This document shows, one piece after another, positions 21,401 through 33,441 of a DNA stretch of 64,000 bases (within the stretch, counting starts at the first letter, position 1; the number at the start of each line of letters is the position of its first letter). This stretch comes from Delphinapterus leucas (Eukaryota > Chordata > Mammalia > Artiodactyla > Monodontidae). The notes beneath the pieces were generated by a model, which saw only the letters and a program-made list of their open reading frames with translations, was not told the DNA's origin and ran no database searches. The stretch is from NCBI RefSeq assembly GCF_002288925.2, contig NW_022098069.1, forward strand, positions 80,300,608 through 80,364,607, written 5' to 3'. A program made the translations under genes and the position numbers.

Positions 21401-23816
21401 GTTAAGAAAAAGACCCAAGTACATCAGAACTAAACACAGAACTGAAACTAAAAGTTATAATTGTTAACACACTGATACTATTTGGGTTGTGGATTTGCAT
21501 CGCCATTTCAACCAGTCACTCTAATGAAAGCTCAAGATGGCTGGAGTTAACAGGATTTTTGAATAATTCAAACTGTTAATGTTTTTCTCCGTTAATGAAA
21601 AGGAAAGAACTGTATCATTTGAAAAGGCAGGGACATAGAAAGGGAAAGTTATGGTATTCAGGAAAGAATGGTAAGAAATATGACACAACTTTTTAATTGT
21701 AACAGGTTTTGATATTGCTTACTGAGATTTAATGCTGTCGTTAAAATTAATTTTTGAAATATAAAAAGCCAATATTCATAGCAATGAAAATAAAAATCTG
21801 AAAGTAAAATTCCATACACTTTTAACAAAAGCCAGAGTGGGTTGAGGAAGGATGAATGTCAAAATGTGCTGAAGACCTCAGGGTGCCCAGTATGTGGAGG
21901 CGAAGGGGACGGTCAGGGATACTGACCGTCTTATATTTTTGTTTCCTAGACAAGAAATTTACATTTAAATACAATTGTTTAAATTAATAATAATAGGCAT
22001 TTGCTTCCTTTTTCCACTAATGTCATTGGGGAAACTGGTGTATCAAAGAATATGAAGTAGCTATCACATATGTGTCTAAGAGTTTAGTGCAGAGGTTCTA
22101 AAAAAGTATTTTGTTTGGCTAGAATAGAAGGTTTCTTAAGGGAGCCAATAATTTATCTAAAAATAGGGATTTCAATACCATTGAACAATTAGATCTTGTC
22201 ATGCTGGGGCTGCAGGCCAAACTTGGTTGTAGTCAACAGTTCAACAGAGTGGACAAGCAATTGCCCCTCTCCCTCCAACCCATTAGAAATGAGCAATGCC
22301 TTCCTAGGTTGCCACAATGCCCCTTCTAAACAATGCCACCTCTTATCTTCAGAGAGCTTTGTGGCTTTCTTTTACTGGCTTATGCTTAGTGTATGTTTGA
22401 AATTTTCACTTGTAACAGAGCACAAGTGGTTTTATTTATTATTAATAAAATCACAATCTGTGTCATTCACGCTTTCCCATTTTTTTTTTGCACATAGAAG
22501 TTACTAAGTAGATATTTGCAGAACTGAATTGAACTTTTTAGTTATGGCATGGTGAAAGCAATATTTCAAATACTGCTCCATCCTGGGGCATCTAGGTTTG
22601 ACATTTTTAAAGATGATATATTTAGGATCATTTGATTTTAGTCAATTAGCACTGCTGTGGCAATTCTTACATTTAATTCTAAGGGAACTTAAACCTTTTT
22701 TCCTGTTGTGGAATAAATATAACCTGTATTTTTTAAATTGCAAACCATGAAATTAACTCTCTGCGGCAGGTATTTATTGGTCTGCATTTATCAGAAGGTA
22801 AAATCTAACATGGAGATTTCCTCCTTTTTGAAAACCAACGCCAAGAACGCTCACTTGTGTCAAGTTAGCATTTGTGTTGGAAACCATGCTTTACTTTCCA
22901 TAACATAATATAATCACGGTGTTACCCTTCCATGGGTCCTCGGTAGTAGTTCCCTAGAAGGGCTGTTAGAAGTCTGCACTGTGAGTATTCCAGTTAAGTA
23001 AAATATGCCCTCTAAAAATAATCTGCAAAATAGCAATTTGGGTTTGGAGGTTAGAGACAAAGCTCTCACAGAGGATTCATAATTCCAATTGCTCGATAAT
23101 GATGTTATAGAGAGTCAGGCCTTCAAAACTGTCAAAAGTTTATTGAAAACCTTTATCATAATTGAAGCAGGGATAATAATATTTTATTATGCTATATTTT
23201 GGGCCATAGGAATTATAGTGTACTTCTCTTGAGGGCCATCTCTTTTATTTGTTTTAAGATGGCATAAAAAAACTTTCATCATAAGAGTACTAGTAAGTAG
23301 GCTAACTTATATAAAATACATCAATGTGTCCCCAAACTATCATTATAAGTAAAGAGTCTCCTTGGATTTTATATGGGAGGCATATTTAATTATTTACCAG
23401 TAGTAGTTTGCACTAGATCTACTCTGTTTCTGTTACCCAGTTTCTAAAAATACTTTTTCCCCTTAGTCTATTAGTAGTACATGCTCATTAAATAAATTTT
23501 CTAAATACAAATGATAATGTCTATACCCCTGAATACATGGTTTAGGGGACCAGGAAATTATAGCAATATACAAATTCAAGGTTTTGTAGTAGGCAAAATG
23601 GCCCCAGAATAGAAAAGGAAAAGCAATCTTTATGGACTCTAGCACTTAAATATAGTATCACAGGGAAATCAAAAATAAAAAGAAGAAAATAAAAGGAGTA
23701 CAAACCTCCCAGGTAAAAGGAAATATAATATCTTTTTACTGTTATCAAAACTCTTATAATACAATGAAATAATGGATCTAGGTAATGACCTTCAACAGCT
23801 AGTAAAATCATTAAGC
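18441..23816. other. Unassigned AT-rich sequence
   Basis: More than 5 kb without a clearly recognisable repeat, the longest such stretch in the window. It holds only short chance open frames (the longest is 103 codons at 22196-22507, with no domain) and a small 8-bp-stem inverted repeat at 21908-21930. The final part (23460-23540) faintly resembles an old L1 3' end. It may be unique sequence, making it the best place to look for conserved non-coding elements. Confidence 0.45.
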
Positions 23817-23833
23817 AAAATTTTGGTGATGGG

Positions 23834-24042
23834 GCTTCCCTGGTGGCACAGTGGTTGAGAGTCCGCCTGCCGATGCAGGGGACACGGGTTCGTGCCCCGG
23901 TCCAGGAAGATCCCACATGTCGTAGAGCGGCTGGGCCCGTGAGCCATGGCCGCTGAGCCTGCGCGTCCGGAGCCTGTGCTCCGCAACGGGAGAGGCCCCA
24001 ACAGTGAGAGGCCCGCGTACCGCAAAAAAAAAAAAAAAAAAA
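23834..24042 (+). mobile_element. CHR-type SINE, short cetacean form
   Basis: Forward copy ending in an A tail of about 23. A 17-bp duplication flanks it: 'aaaattttggtgatggg' at 23817-23833 and the same with one change (gtg to atg) at 24043-24059. The long pure A tail and near-perfect duplication suggest a young insertion. The long minus-strand open frames here (for example 23542-24147) are translations of the SINE. Confidence 0.95.
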
Positions 24043-24059
24043 AAAATTTTGATGATGGG

Positions 24060-25259
24060 CTAATAATGAATAGACTGACATCATGACTGACCCTAATATC
24101 ACAATAAAATGAAATGTTACCAGAGGAAGGCAAATACAGAACAACATGATATAATGAGAACTTGGATGCCATTGTCATGCGTGAGGAGAGGATGTCCAAC
24201 CTGTACCCCTAAAGTCAATATAAGAACAAATATTTGGGGGTGGGGTGGAGGCATGGGTGATAAAAGCAAAGGTAGAGCTGCCTTCTTGCCAGGTGGTAGC
24301 TCAGGGCTCTACAAGCCTCATTGGGAAGCCCTTTGTCTCATATGGAACATGAAGCATAGATTAGCAATGGCTGAAGAATATTTACAATTTGATGGGCCGA
24401 GTTCGGCTTTAAGAAACTAAATGAATGCCCTAGAATGTTGCAAGGAAAAAGCCAAGACTTCCTGAGCTGGGAGCCTTGTTGGGTCAAGGCGAGAGAGGAA
24501 AGTCGGTGCCTACAAGTATTTAGAGAGCCTAAGAATCAACTGGAACCGTTAACTCCCTCCCCCCACCAAGTTTTGCACAATGAAAGTTCGATTTCCACTT
24601 CATCTATTTGTTTACATTAATCATCAATTTCTCAAACAAATAAACTACAGTCTAGCTTTGGCTAATGTTTGCTTAATTCATTTAGATGAAAAAAATTTTG
24701 TGCAAGGGAAGAAACTTTACTTAAAATTGTTAAGTATTTCTAAGGATATTAAAGGAAAAAATATCCACAAGTATATTAACTGAAACAACAGTACATCAAA
24801 GAAGTCAGTTCATAGGCTTCTGGTATGTGGTACCTTTTCAGGTCTCTTTGTTTCTTAAATATTTATCATCAACCCTGGCACTTTCATTTTCAATTTATCC
24901 TCTAAACTACAATTCACTTCATCTCCTTTATCTCCAAATCTGAACTTTACAGTCCATAATTCTCTTCTGATTAAAGTTCTTCCTCTAAATTAGTTTCCTT
25001 GGTGTTTGCTACAGCCTAAAGAAGTCCTCCATACCATTCACCCTCAAGATAGAGAAGCTGAAGTGCAACTTGGGATTTTCTTTTATTTTTTTTTTCCCCT
25101 ATGAGCAAGCTTTCACCCTAACAGAAGACTCAAGGTGTCAAGAAATGTCCTTCTTTTTCTGACTTCTCCCAGAGTTGTACTTAATTCTTCGCTCTGTACT
25201 CTAGTTTCCTACTCTCAGCTTTACTCTTTCAATACAGAAAGTTCCTACTCTGGAGATGA
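24060..25259. other. Unassigned sequence up to the assembly gap
   Basis: No recognised repeat. Plus-strand frames at 24109-24420 (103 codons) and 24435-24620 lack recognisable domains. Confidence 0.4.
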
Positions 25260-25659
25260 NNNNNNNNNNNNNNNNNNNNNNNNNNNNNNNNNNNNNNNNN
25301 NNNNNNNNNNNNNNNNNNNNNNNNNNNNNNNNNNNNNNNNNNNNNNNNNNNNNNNNNNNNNNNNNNNNNNNNNNNNNNNNNNNNNNNNNNNNNNNNNNNN
25401 NNNNNNNNNNNNNNNNNNNNNNNNNNNNNNNNNNNNNNNNNNNNNNNNNNNNNNNNNNNNNNNNNNNNNNNNNNNNNNNNNNNNNNNNNNNNNNNNNNNN
25501 NNNNNNNNNNNNNNNNNNNNNNNNNNNNNNNNNNNNNNNNNNNNNNNNNNNNNNNNNNNNNNNNNNNNNNNNNNNNNNNNNNNNNNNNNNNNNNNNNNNN
25601 NNNNNNNNNNNNNNNNNNNNNNNNNNNNNNNNNNNNNNNNNNNNNNNNNNNNNNNNNNN
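25260..25659. other. Assembly gap, 400 N
   Basis: Exactly 400 undetermined bases. Open frames drawn across it have no meaning. The true gap length is unknown; a round number suggests an estimated or arbitrary fill. Confidence 0.99.
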
Positions 25660-26329
25660 AATTATCCTGAAAAAGGCATATGCAAACCTAGATCTGGAAA
25701 CTTACACCTGGAGTCCAAATTCCACTTATCCCTGAGCGTGCCATCTGGGCTTGGCTTGCCCAACATGCTCTTACACATTCTTAGTTTATAGCCTGATACC
25801 ATACTCTCCATGGGAAGCTATCATACTGATACCCAAAGCAAATGGATTAGGGGCCCAGTGTATCGGTTGGAATACCCAGATTAATCAAATTAAAGCAATC
25901 AGAGTAGGTTTCTTCTGCTTTCTCTACAGCCGAGAAAAGTGCACTTCAGCACTGATGATCGAAGTTAAGTCCTATTCATCCTGTTCTCAGGCAATCCCAT
26001 TCTAACATAAATGACATCTCCGCTGATGGCCTCGACCACCTTTACTAAATGACCTTAAATGGTATAGCCTTGGAAATTAACTATTTGGATACCACATAAG
26101 CCAGAAAAAGCACATACTTCTAATTTCAGGTCAGTTCCTGAGCACAATGAAATGAATAACTGTGCATTCTGACGCTATTATTACACCAGCTCAGTTCCTC
26201 AGATCTTTTCCGACGTCCCACAAAAATACTTGAAAAGGAAAAAAAAAATCACAAGAGTAAAAAAAGAGTGAGAGAGCAAGAAAAATCACTAAACATAATT
26301 TTAACATTACCATATGAAAGAGTTTATAT
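25660..26329. other. Unassigned sequence
   Basis: No recognised repeat or gene. Confidence 0.4.
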
Positions 26330-26660
26330 CCAAATTTTATTCTGAATGTATCTCCATAAGTGTTTCCCATGTTATTGCCTATTCTTAGGAAATATTTTAA
26401 TGAATGCATGATTTTCCACCAAGAATAAATACTGCAGTTTACTCAACTCTTTCTTTATTGCTTAGTATTTAGGTTGTTATTAATTTTTGCTGGTATTGCT
26501 ATATAGTTATGCAATAAATAGCTTTCATTTATAAAACCACTTCTGTGTTTACAATCAGATTTCCAATTCAAAAATAACTAGGTCAGTTGATACCAACATT
26601 TTAAAGACATCACCTATTTAAAAGATTCTTGATGCTAACTAAGGATGTTATTTTTCCCTA
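26330..26660 (-). repeat. Old L1 (L1ME-like) ORF2 3' fragment
   Basis: 'tttattgcttagtatttagg', 'ttgttattaatttttgctgg' and 'gttatgcaataaatagctt' follow the reversed ORF2 C-terminal region of old L1. Boundaries are approximate. Confidence 0.5.
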
Positions 26661-26854
26661 GTTACAAAAATAGACATTTTTAATGACTCAGGCCACTCAA
26701 AATGAGACAGAAGTACAAAGTTATTACCCAAAGTCCTTGGCAATAAAACAGTGATTAAAATGTTATGTGCACATGTCCGTGGGACAACACTTCCCACGCT
26801 TCAGATTCTGAGAAAAAACTGTGTTTACATCCTTCATCCACATTTATTTTCATG

Positions 26855-27035
26855 TTTACTTAGACAAGTTACTTACTGTCTTTAATTTTTTCTAATATTT
26901 GAAATGTAAATAATAATAATGGTTCTGTCTCACAGTTGTGTTTTCAGTAGTAAATGGTGTAACGGTTTAAAGGGCACAGCAAAACGTCTGGTACATCAAG
27001 AGGCCTCATTAAATGTAAGCTACTTCTACCTTAGC
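26855..27035 (+). repeat. MIR SINE remnant (first of two)
   Basis: 'tagacaagttacttactgtc', 'aatgtaaataataataatgg', 'taaagggcacagcaaaacgt' and 'cattaaatgtaagctactt' follow the second half of MIR in order. The 5' tRNA-like part is missing or unrecognisable. Confidence 0.65.
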
Positions 27036-27040
27036 AGAGC

Positions 27041-27296
27041 CCTGTGGCGTAGTCTCAAGGGAATGTGCTCTGGAGGCAAGTTGCCTTGAGTTTGATTCCT
27101 GATCTACCCTGTACCAGCTGTGCGATCTTCAGCCAGTTACTTGAGCTCTCTGTAACTCTGTTTCTTCAGATGGAAAAACTGGAATAACCATAGCATTTCC
27201 ATCTAAGAGTTCTTGTCTGTATTACATGAGATTGTAAATGTCTGGGATGAAGTCTGGCTTATAGTAAACACTGAATAAATATTATTACTTATTAGA
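27041..27296 (+). repeat. MIR SINE, nearly full length (second of two)
   Basis: Almost the whole MIR consensus is present: 'ctctggaggcaagttgcctt', 'tttgattcctgatctaccct', 'gtgcgatcttcagccagtta', 'tctgtttcttcagatgg' and the tail 'aaacactgaataaatatta'. It lies directly after another MIR in the same orientation. Confidence 0.8.
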
Positions 27297-27790
27297 AATT
27301 ACCAGTAGCATAACATAATTTTCTACTCTGTTTTTGATTGGTAGCTTCCTTATTAACGTAAAATAGATTGGTAAGCAGTAGTCACAAAGAAAACAATTGT
27401 TAATTAATTTTTAAAAGATTATTTCATTTTCACTACAATCTACCCAGGCAAAATGCTACTGTAAGTCCATACTGTTGTATATGGATGAAACAAAGCCACT
27501 ATTATGCAACAGAGTGGCCTGTATCTGCAGGCAAGTAAGAATTGCTGAATATGATTTTGGGACTCCACTATTAAAATACAATTTTAAATGACAACATTGA
27601 TTTCAGAGCCTTAAGGAAGACATATTTTAATGTAATAGAATGATTTAAGATAAATTAACAAGTAGTTCTATTTTTTCATGTTAAATTCAGCTTCCCCCCC
27701 CGCAACTCCTTTCCCCCAATTAACTGTGCTCTTGAGGTTAAATGGCTCTGTGATTTTCAGGATTTTGTGGATTAAGTTAAATATCCTTCA
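27297..27790. other. Unassigned AT-rich sequence
   Basis: No gene or interspersed repeat recognised; a short C run lies near 27696-27703. Confidence 0.4.
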
Positions 27791-27833
27791 TACACACACA
27801 CAGACACACACACATATATTTGTATATATATAT
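27791..27833 (+). repeat. Compound (AC)n/(TA)n microsatellite
   Basis: Interrupted AC dinucleotides followed by TA dinucleotides ('tatttgtatatatatat'). Confidence 0.9.
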
Positions 27834-27922
27834 TTAATGTATCTGTGTTTAAGGTATGTATAATTTTATTTTTTTGGATGTAAAATAAAATGACATTTCT
27901 ATTTCATTAAAAGCATTTCAGG

Positions 27923-28235
27923 GGCTTCCCTGGTAGCACTGTGGTCGGGAGTCCACCTGCCAATGCAGGGGACACGGGTTTGAGCCCTGGTCCAGGAGGA
28001 TCCCACATGCCGCGGAGTAACTGGGTCCATGAGCCACAACTACTGAGCCCGCATGCCACAACTACTGAAGCCCGGGCGCCTAGAGCCTGTGCTCCGCAAC
28101 GAGAAGACACCGCAATGAGAAGCCCTCTCACTGCAACAAAGAGCAGCCCCCACTCACTGCAACTAGAGAAAAGCCCACGTGCAGCAATGAAGTCCCAATG
28201 CAGCCAAAAATAATAAATAAAATAAAATTTTTTAA
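27923..28235 (+). mobile_element. CHR-type SINE, long form
   Basis: Complete long CHR-2-like copy. Head 'ggcttccctggtagcactgt', repeated 'ccacaactactga' modules, 3' part 'gcaatgaagtcccaatgcag', and an (aataaa)n tail. The 14-bp duplication 'aaaagcatttcagg' is at 27909-27922 and 28236-28249. More diverged than the short-form copies in the window, consistent with greater age. Confidence 0.95.
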
Positions 28236-28249
28236 AAAAGCATTTCAGG

Positions 28250-31200
28250 CATTAGTAAAAATTATTTATTTATTTATCATTTATTTTGGAGACCTGGACC
28301 TTCTCCAGAAAAACTAAAAACACCATGTGTTTGATTATTGTAAACGTTCTGGTTACAGAAGTCCAGAAATATTACTGATTTTTATGTAGCTGGAGTTCTT
28401 GTTATTACTTAACTCAAAAGAAAATCTCAAGTGTACCGCTTTAAAAATAAATTTGTTGTAAGAAATGATTAATCTCTGGAATATGAAAGGTAAATTAAGG
28501 GCAGGAAACCATGCTAAAATAAATTCTGTTTCCATTTAAATAAATAATTTAGATAAGCCATTCTTTCTCAGAACTTTTAAGTTTGGATTTCAAATGCATC
28601 TTAATTCCAAAAATGCCTATATTTTTTACTAATTACACCTTTTCCCACATGCCTTTTCTGCAAAGATAAACTTCATATTCTTTTTCCTAATTCAGGTTCT
28701 CAGTTTGGTCCAACTCAACTTGCTACTAGTGAAAATTCAATTTCCATTATGTATTAGGGTCTCCTCCCCCTCTCAGGATCAGATGAAAATTTGGAGGGTT
28801 TATGTATTGCCAAAGCATAGTAGTAGACCTAAGCCCCCTTGCATTGTGGTTCACATCCATGTTGCTCTTTCTTCTACACGGTGGAGTCCACCTAGTGGAG
28901 TCCTTTTCTATCTGGGGCCCGCAGGTGCCCTGGATGAGCTGAAAGGCCCTCACAACAGGGCTCCTGACAGAGGGGAGACTCCCGCCACAGACTCTCTCAG
29001 TTAATTTCTCTGGTTCTTATATGCACAGACATGCTTCAGTCACATAAGCACAACCAGGTGAGCCGGACATCCATTTGCTACTCTCAAACAAATAAGGACA
29101 CAAACAGAGAAAACAGTCCTAAAACCCACTTACCTCTCGGTCTCCGTAAATTCTATCATTTCGGATTAGCCCTCTGCAACCTCCTGCCCTTAACCACCCT
29201 CTCTGCCCTTTCTCTCTAGTGTCTTTATCTTCTAACCCAACAGAGGCCTCAGGGGGATAGAGTGTCTCTGAAGTGCCTTTTGACGTCTTATTTTCTGCCC
29301 TGAAACATGACAGATGTTAAAGGCTGCCTGAAGAAAGTGGACCCCAAATCAGAATCGTAGAGATTGCAGAAGTAAAAACAACTCTCCATTTTGCAAGTCT
29401 CCTACAACAGTAAGGACACAGTAAAAATAGTTAATAACTGAATAACTTGTCTTGCCATCTACCTTTTGTCTTAAATCATGCTGTCCTTTAAAAAGAATAG
29501 TATAGTAAATAGTACAGATAACGGTAGAACTGTTTCAATATAATGGAGAGAAATAAAGAAAATATAGTCTCTGGATTGACTTGTATGGACAATTTTCTCA
29601 ATCAATGTTGCTTTCAAAAGAAAGATAAAGACAATTCAGAGATGAAGGAAAAAGCTTTCAGCTCAAAAGTGTTTTCTTATCCAGTGTCTGCTGCTTGAAA
29701 TTGTTTCAACTCTTGAAATTGTTTAAACCTGGGATATAACCATTAACATCCATAGCACAATGACTACAGGTGACATAAGTGGAGTTTTTTGTCTGTTTGG
29801 CTAGTAAATAATAGATACAATCATTTCTCATCCACCTTTTTTGGAAAGTGAGCTCCAATATCCAATAGTGGGTTAAGGGGAACCATGAGAGAAAAAAAAA
29901 TGCAGATACAGTTTGCCTGAAAGAGGAGATGTAAAGAGAAGAATAAAATCAAACCAACACCGAATAATCTCACTAAGGCAAGCTTCTCCTCCCTCTGGAA
30001 CCAAACACGGCAATTCTTCTCATGAAAACAAATTCTTGACATAAGTAGACAGTTTTCTTTCCAACCATTCTAATTCCAGTAATATTATTAGTTACATGCT
30101 CGGAAAGCTTTGGGGTAACTACATTTTCGTCCTCTCAGAATTTTCTTTCTTGTCTTTTAGAAAATGGAGATTGTAACACTCAAAAATCCCTTTGGGATTT
30201 GCAGACGAAAGCATTATATAGCTATTAAGTATTAATAGTATCTATTAGCATAGGACCATTTACAAAAGCTTCTGTAAACATCCCCCAATTTTTTTAAATT
30301 CTCTACTACTTAAAATGAAAATAAAGAGAAAAACTAGAAACCTTCGGTACAAATGGTAGTTTGTGTAGTTTTGTACTTGAATGCTGGACAGGCTATCAAA
30401 AAAAGGAACCTGCCAAGAAGGTTTCTTTTAAGATTTATAAAAGAACATGAGCTGCCTTAGAATTTATGAAAACTGTGCCTTACTTTCTGGAGATACTATG
30501 TATGATATGTGAGTGTTTTTCTATCAAAAGGTCACCACCCAAATTGGATCCAAAACGTCTTTGACTTCAATGAACTCTTACTTTATCTATACTCTTGATT
30601 CAGTTGTCATGTTTCTGTTCTGAAAATGGTATACTTATTTCAAAATTAAAATAGCAGTTTTAACTGCTAATATTATTTCTCTATCAAAGAAGACCACTGT
30701 ATAAGTTTCTGGTGAAGGCATTGATGGGAAAATTAAATGCGGATTATTTTATGTTTTAGTCATCAGATTTCTAGGTTTATAATTCCTTAATTTTTTCACT
30801 GAAATCTTCCTTCAATTTTAAGTGACCAAGCTGTCATTTTACAGCAAAATCAGCAATGAGAAGCCCCAGAGCATCCCAGACTCTGACATCAAGGGAAGAT
30901 ATGAGGAAAAAAAAGATTCCTAAGGTGTGGTAATAACTTTCAGCCAAATGCACTCAGTGCACTTAAACAATAGGAGTAAGGTCAATTCTAAGAGCGAGGA
31001 TAAGATTAAGATGATCATATATGAAATTATAAGGCTTATAAAATAGTGATCTTATTTTTCACTCATCAAAAAATGTATCAAGATGTCTCCAGAATAAAAT
31101 GCTAACAATCAATAACTGCTCTGTAGTTCAAACAAAGATCTATATTCAATTTGCTCTTCTCAGTATGATCTTGCCTTTAAAATTAAGCATAGGGCAGTTA

Positions 31201-31500
31201 TATTTCTTAGTGATGAATCCAAGACAACAATCCATTTCCTTCCCCTAAATATCATCGCCTTTGAAAAATGACCAGACTAAAAAAATGGGTTAAAGCCTCA
31301 AGGCCACAGGGCTCTGATACCCAGGCCCAAGCACATTACTCTTGTTTTAGAGACTCCCCTTAGCCATGTATACACAGCTACCATCCAGTCATCAAGGCTG
31401 TCTTAGGAACCGCTTCTTCACAGATATACTCCTTTAAATGCATGAAGCCTCCTGGCCCTTGTTCGTAAACAGTGCGTGTGGAAGTGTCACCGTGGACGAA
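28250..31500. other. Unassigned sequence
   Basis: About 3.2 kb without a recognised element. The part 28690-29340 is less AT-rich and has a 99-codon plus-strand frame (28705-29004) with no recognisable domain. No splice-bounded exon is supported. Confidence 0.4.
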
Positions 31501-31610
31501 GACCTGAACTGGCAAAGATGAGGTCAGCCATAAATCAGTTCTACAGCACCGAGAAAATAGCCTCCTGGTCCTCAGTTCCTCAGGTATAAAACGATCAGTG
31601 TACAAAGATC
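31501..31610 (+). repeat. Possible MIR fragment
   Basis: 'tggtcctcagttcctcaggt' followed by 'ataaaacgatcagtg' resembles the MIR core block for 'cctcagtttcctcatctgtaaaatgg'. Weak. Confidence 0.3.
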
Positions 31611-31757
31611 AGTGTTCCTCAAATCAGCTATGCTTCAGTATTACTCGAAAAGCTTCACAAAAATACAGATCCCTGGATGTATCCCATATCACCATTACTG
31701 ACCACAAGACCCACAAATGTGTTTTCTATGCACCCACATTTGATAACCAGGAGGCTA
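31611..31757 (+). repeat. MER5-like DNA transposon remnant (hAT-Charlie)
   Basis: 'agtgttcctcaaatcagcta', 'ttcagtattactcgaaaagc', 'aaatacagatccctgg' and 'tatgcacccacatttgataa' follow the MER5A consensus from its 5' to its 3' end. MER5 elements are short non-autonomous hAT transposons. The inverted ends are eroded. Confidence 0.55.
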
Positions 31758-31914
31758 GATGATACCCGAAGTATCTTTCATTTCAAAAATACTGAGTCCA
31801 GATATACCAAAGAAATAAGAGAACAGCTATGCTCTCCTAAAAGTATACATCTTTATACGTCATCTCACTGGTTTTTGCCAGATGTCATTCCAGCATAATA
31901 TCGGTTGGTCTATG
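31758..31914. other. Unassigned sequence
   Basis: Nothing recognised. Confidence 0.35.
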
Positions 31915-32065
31915 TATAGTATTTTATTTCATTAATTCTACCACCCTATAGGACAGTGCTTTTTCATTTGACAATTACGAAGCCATGGCCCACCTACCCA
32001 GATTCATATGGCTAAGGGTGGTACTGACAGTATTTAATCCCAAGGCTGTCTGGCTATAACTCTTT
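31915..32065 (-). repeat. MIR SINE remnant
   Basis: Reverse MIR: 'catatggctaagggtggta' followed by 'tatttaatcccaaggctgtc' correspond to the reversed 'cacagctagtaagtggcag' and 'gattcgaacccaggctgtct' blocks. Strongly diverged. Confidence 0.5.
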
Positions 32066-32252
32066 GTTGTTATTACTGTTATTATTACTATTATATTGCA
32101 CTCTCTGTTTAGTTTTCTATAACACATGATAAGTGAAATTGTTGGGGTACAAAATATTGCTGTGTAGGTTATTGAAATGTCACTCTCAAAATGCCTACAA
32201 CAGATAAGTAAATAAATGTCATAGGGAAGTAAAGGAAATGATGACGAATACA

Positions 32253-32300
32253 AGAAGGAAGGAAGGAAGGGAGGAAGGATGGAAGGAAGGAAGGAAAAAA
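32253..32300 (+). repeat. (GGAA)n microsatellite
   Basis: Tetranucleotide GGAA/GAAG units with few interruptions over about 48 bases. GGAA repeats contain ETS-factor core sites, but no promoter is visible nearby. Confidence 0.9.
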
Positions 32301-32784
32301 GGGTCAAGTTGTTTATTAATACCTATAAAAATCTGATATGATTTGCCTTCCTGAAAATTCAGTTTGACCCAATTTTGTCAATTCTCCCCAGAACATTATT
32401 TCATTGTCAATTCATAAAATGTTCCAGAATGTTAAGACAAAATCAAAGAAGGACAATTTAAATAAGGAGTACAACAAAATTCTTCTGCATTCACCATTTG
32501 CTGTTTTAGCAAAAGATAAATTAGCCAATTGCAATAAGCGTTAAAAGTATACTTAATGTCCCCTATTTTTTTCAGAAAGGTCAGATGTGGAGAACTGTGA
32601 TAGGTCCAGGGTTTAAAATGGTGAACAAGGCAGAGCGCTTTCTATCAAGGGACCTAAAATATACAGAGAGTTCGGGGCAAATAAACAAGTAGGTAGTAAC
32701 AGTATTGCATGGCAGATGCACTGTTAAAGAATAACGTAGAAACAGCCACAGGAAGGATGTAATAAGGAGTCTCACTTAATATTT
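32301..32784. other. Unassigned, possibly an ancient repeat
   Basis: 'atggtgaacaaggcagagcg' near 32618 and 'caaataaacaagtagg' near 32679 hint at a common ancient repeat, but too weakly to name. Confidence 0.3.
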
Positions 32785-33125
32785 TGATTCTTGCTGACAG
32801 CTTTGAAGGGATGTCCCTCTATCTTTGCTTTCTGCCTCACGTCTGGACAAGCTGAAAGAAAACTCAGGTGCTTCCTACTTTGGTGCCAATGGAAGATTCA
32901 AAGTATATAAGACCCTGCATGCACGCTCCCTTAAATTCATGAAGTTTGAGAGCTCTCATACCAGTTCCACACCCTAACCACAATAAAAACCCCAAGCCAG
33001 TCTCCCTTTCCTACTCTTTCAAGCCATTTTTAGCCCAGTTTAGAGGCCTTTCCTACCTGTCCCAGAGAAGGCCCTTTGTGTAAGTGGTAACTTTTTTATG
33101 CCTTCTTAGCATGTGTGCTGTCATC
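32785..33125 (+). repeat. Possible solo LTR, family not identified
   Basis: Shows LTR-like organisation: a C-rich segment, a TATA-like 'agtatataagaccctgc' near 32902-32918, a polyadenylation signal AATAAA at 32982-32987 about 80 bases on, then a C/T-rich 3' part. This spacing fits a U3-R-U5 layout. I did not find matching terminal or target duplications, so the ends are guesses. No retroviral coding region adjoins it. Alternatively it is a chance arrangement in unique sequence. Confidence 0.4.
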
Positions 33126-33361
33126 AGTTTCAATATTCAAACAAATTTTGAATAGAGGTTCATTCGATCTTTGTAAGATATCCCTCACAAAGATATGGGA
33201 AGGGCTACTTGCCCAAAGCAGGGTATTTAATTTATCACAGGAAAAAAATAAGTGAAAATAATTTAGGTAAGACTCATATTCCAATATTTTCTTTTGTCTG
33301 GAAGTTTGTTTCAACAAAAAATAACCTAAGAACAGATATTTGAACACTCCATTTTTTACTA
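33126..33361. other. Unassigned sequence
   Basis: Nothing recognised. Confidence 0.35.
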
Positions 33362-33441
33362 AATATATATACTTATATATTATATACCATATATAATATA
33401 TATGATATATAGCATATTATATATATATAATTATATATATA
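33362..33441. repeat. AT-rich (TATA)n low-complexity, self-complementary
   Basis: About 80 bases of almost pure A/T with many overlapping inverted repeats ('atataatatatatgatat' type). Could extrude a cruciform; prone to length variation. Confidence 0.85.

Noticed and set aside
21908..21930. Hairpin 'gacggtca' - 7-base loop - 'tgaccgtc', followed by TTATATTTTT
   Set aside because: It resembles a bacterial intrinsic terminator, but this is mammalian nuclear DNA with no gene here. An 8-bp inverted repeat is expected by chance in 64 kb.
22196..22507. 103-codon plus-strand frame
   Set aside because: Ends in a homopolymer-rich hydrophobic tail and resembles no family; likely chance.
23542..24147. 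201-codon minus-strand open frame
   Set aside because: Its central part is the reverse translation of the CHR-type SINE at 23834-24042; the ends are flanking DNA. The same Cys/Trp/Arg-rich peptide recurs at every short-form SINE in the window.
25135..25791. Long plus-strand open frame across the gap
   Set aside because: Most of it is undetermined bases, so it carries no evidence.
28705..29004. 99-codon plus-strand frame
   Set aside because: No recognisable domain, and no supporting splice or promoter signals.
31378..31605. 75-codon minus-strand frame with plausible composition
   Set aside because: Overlaps a MIR-like segment, has no recognisable domain and no flanking exon signals.
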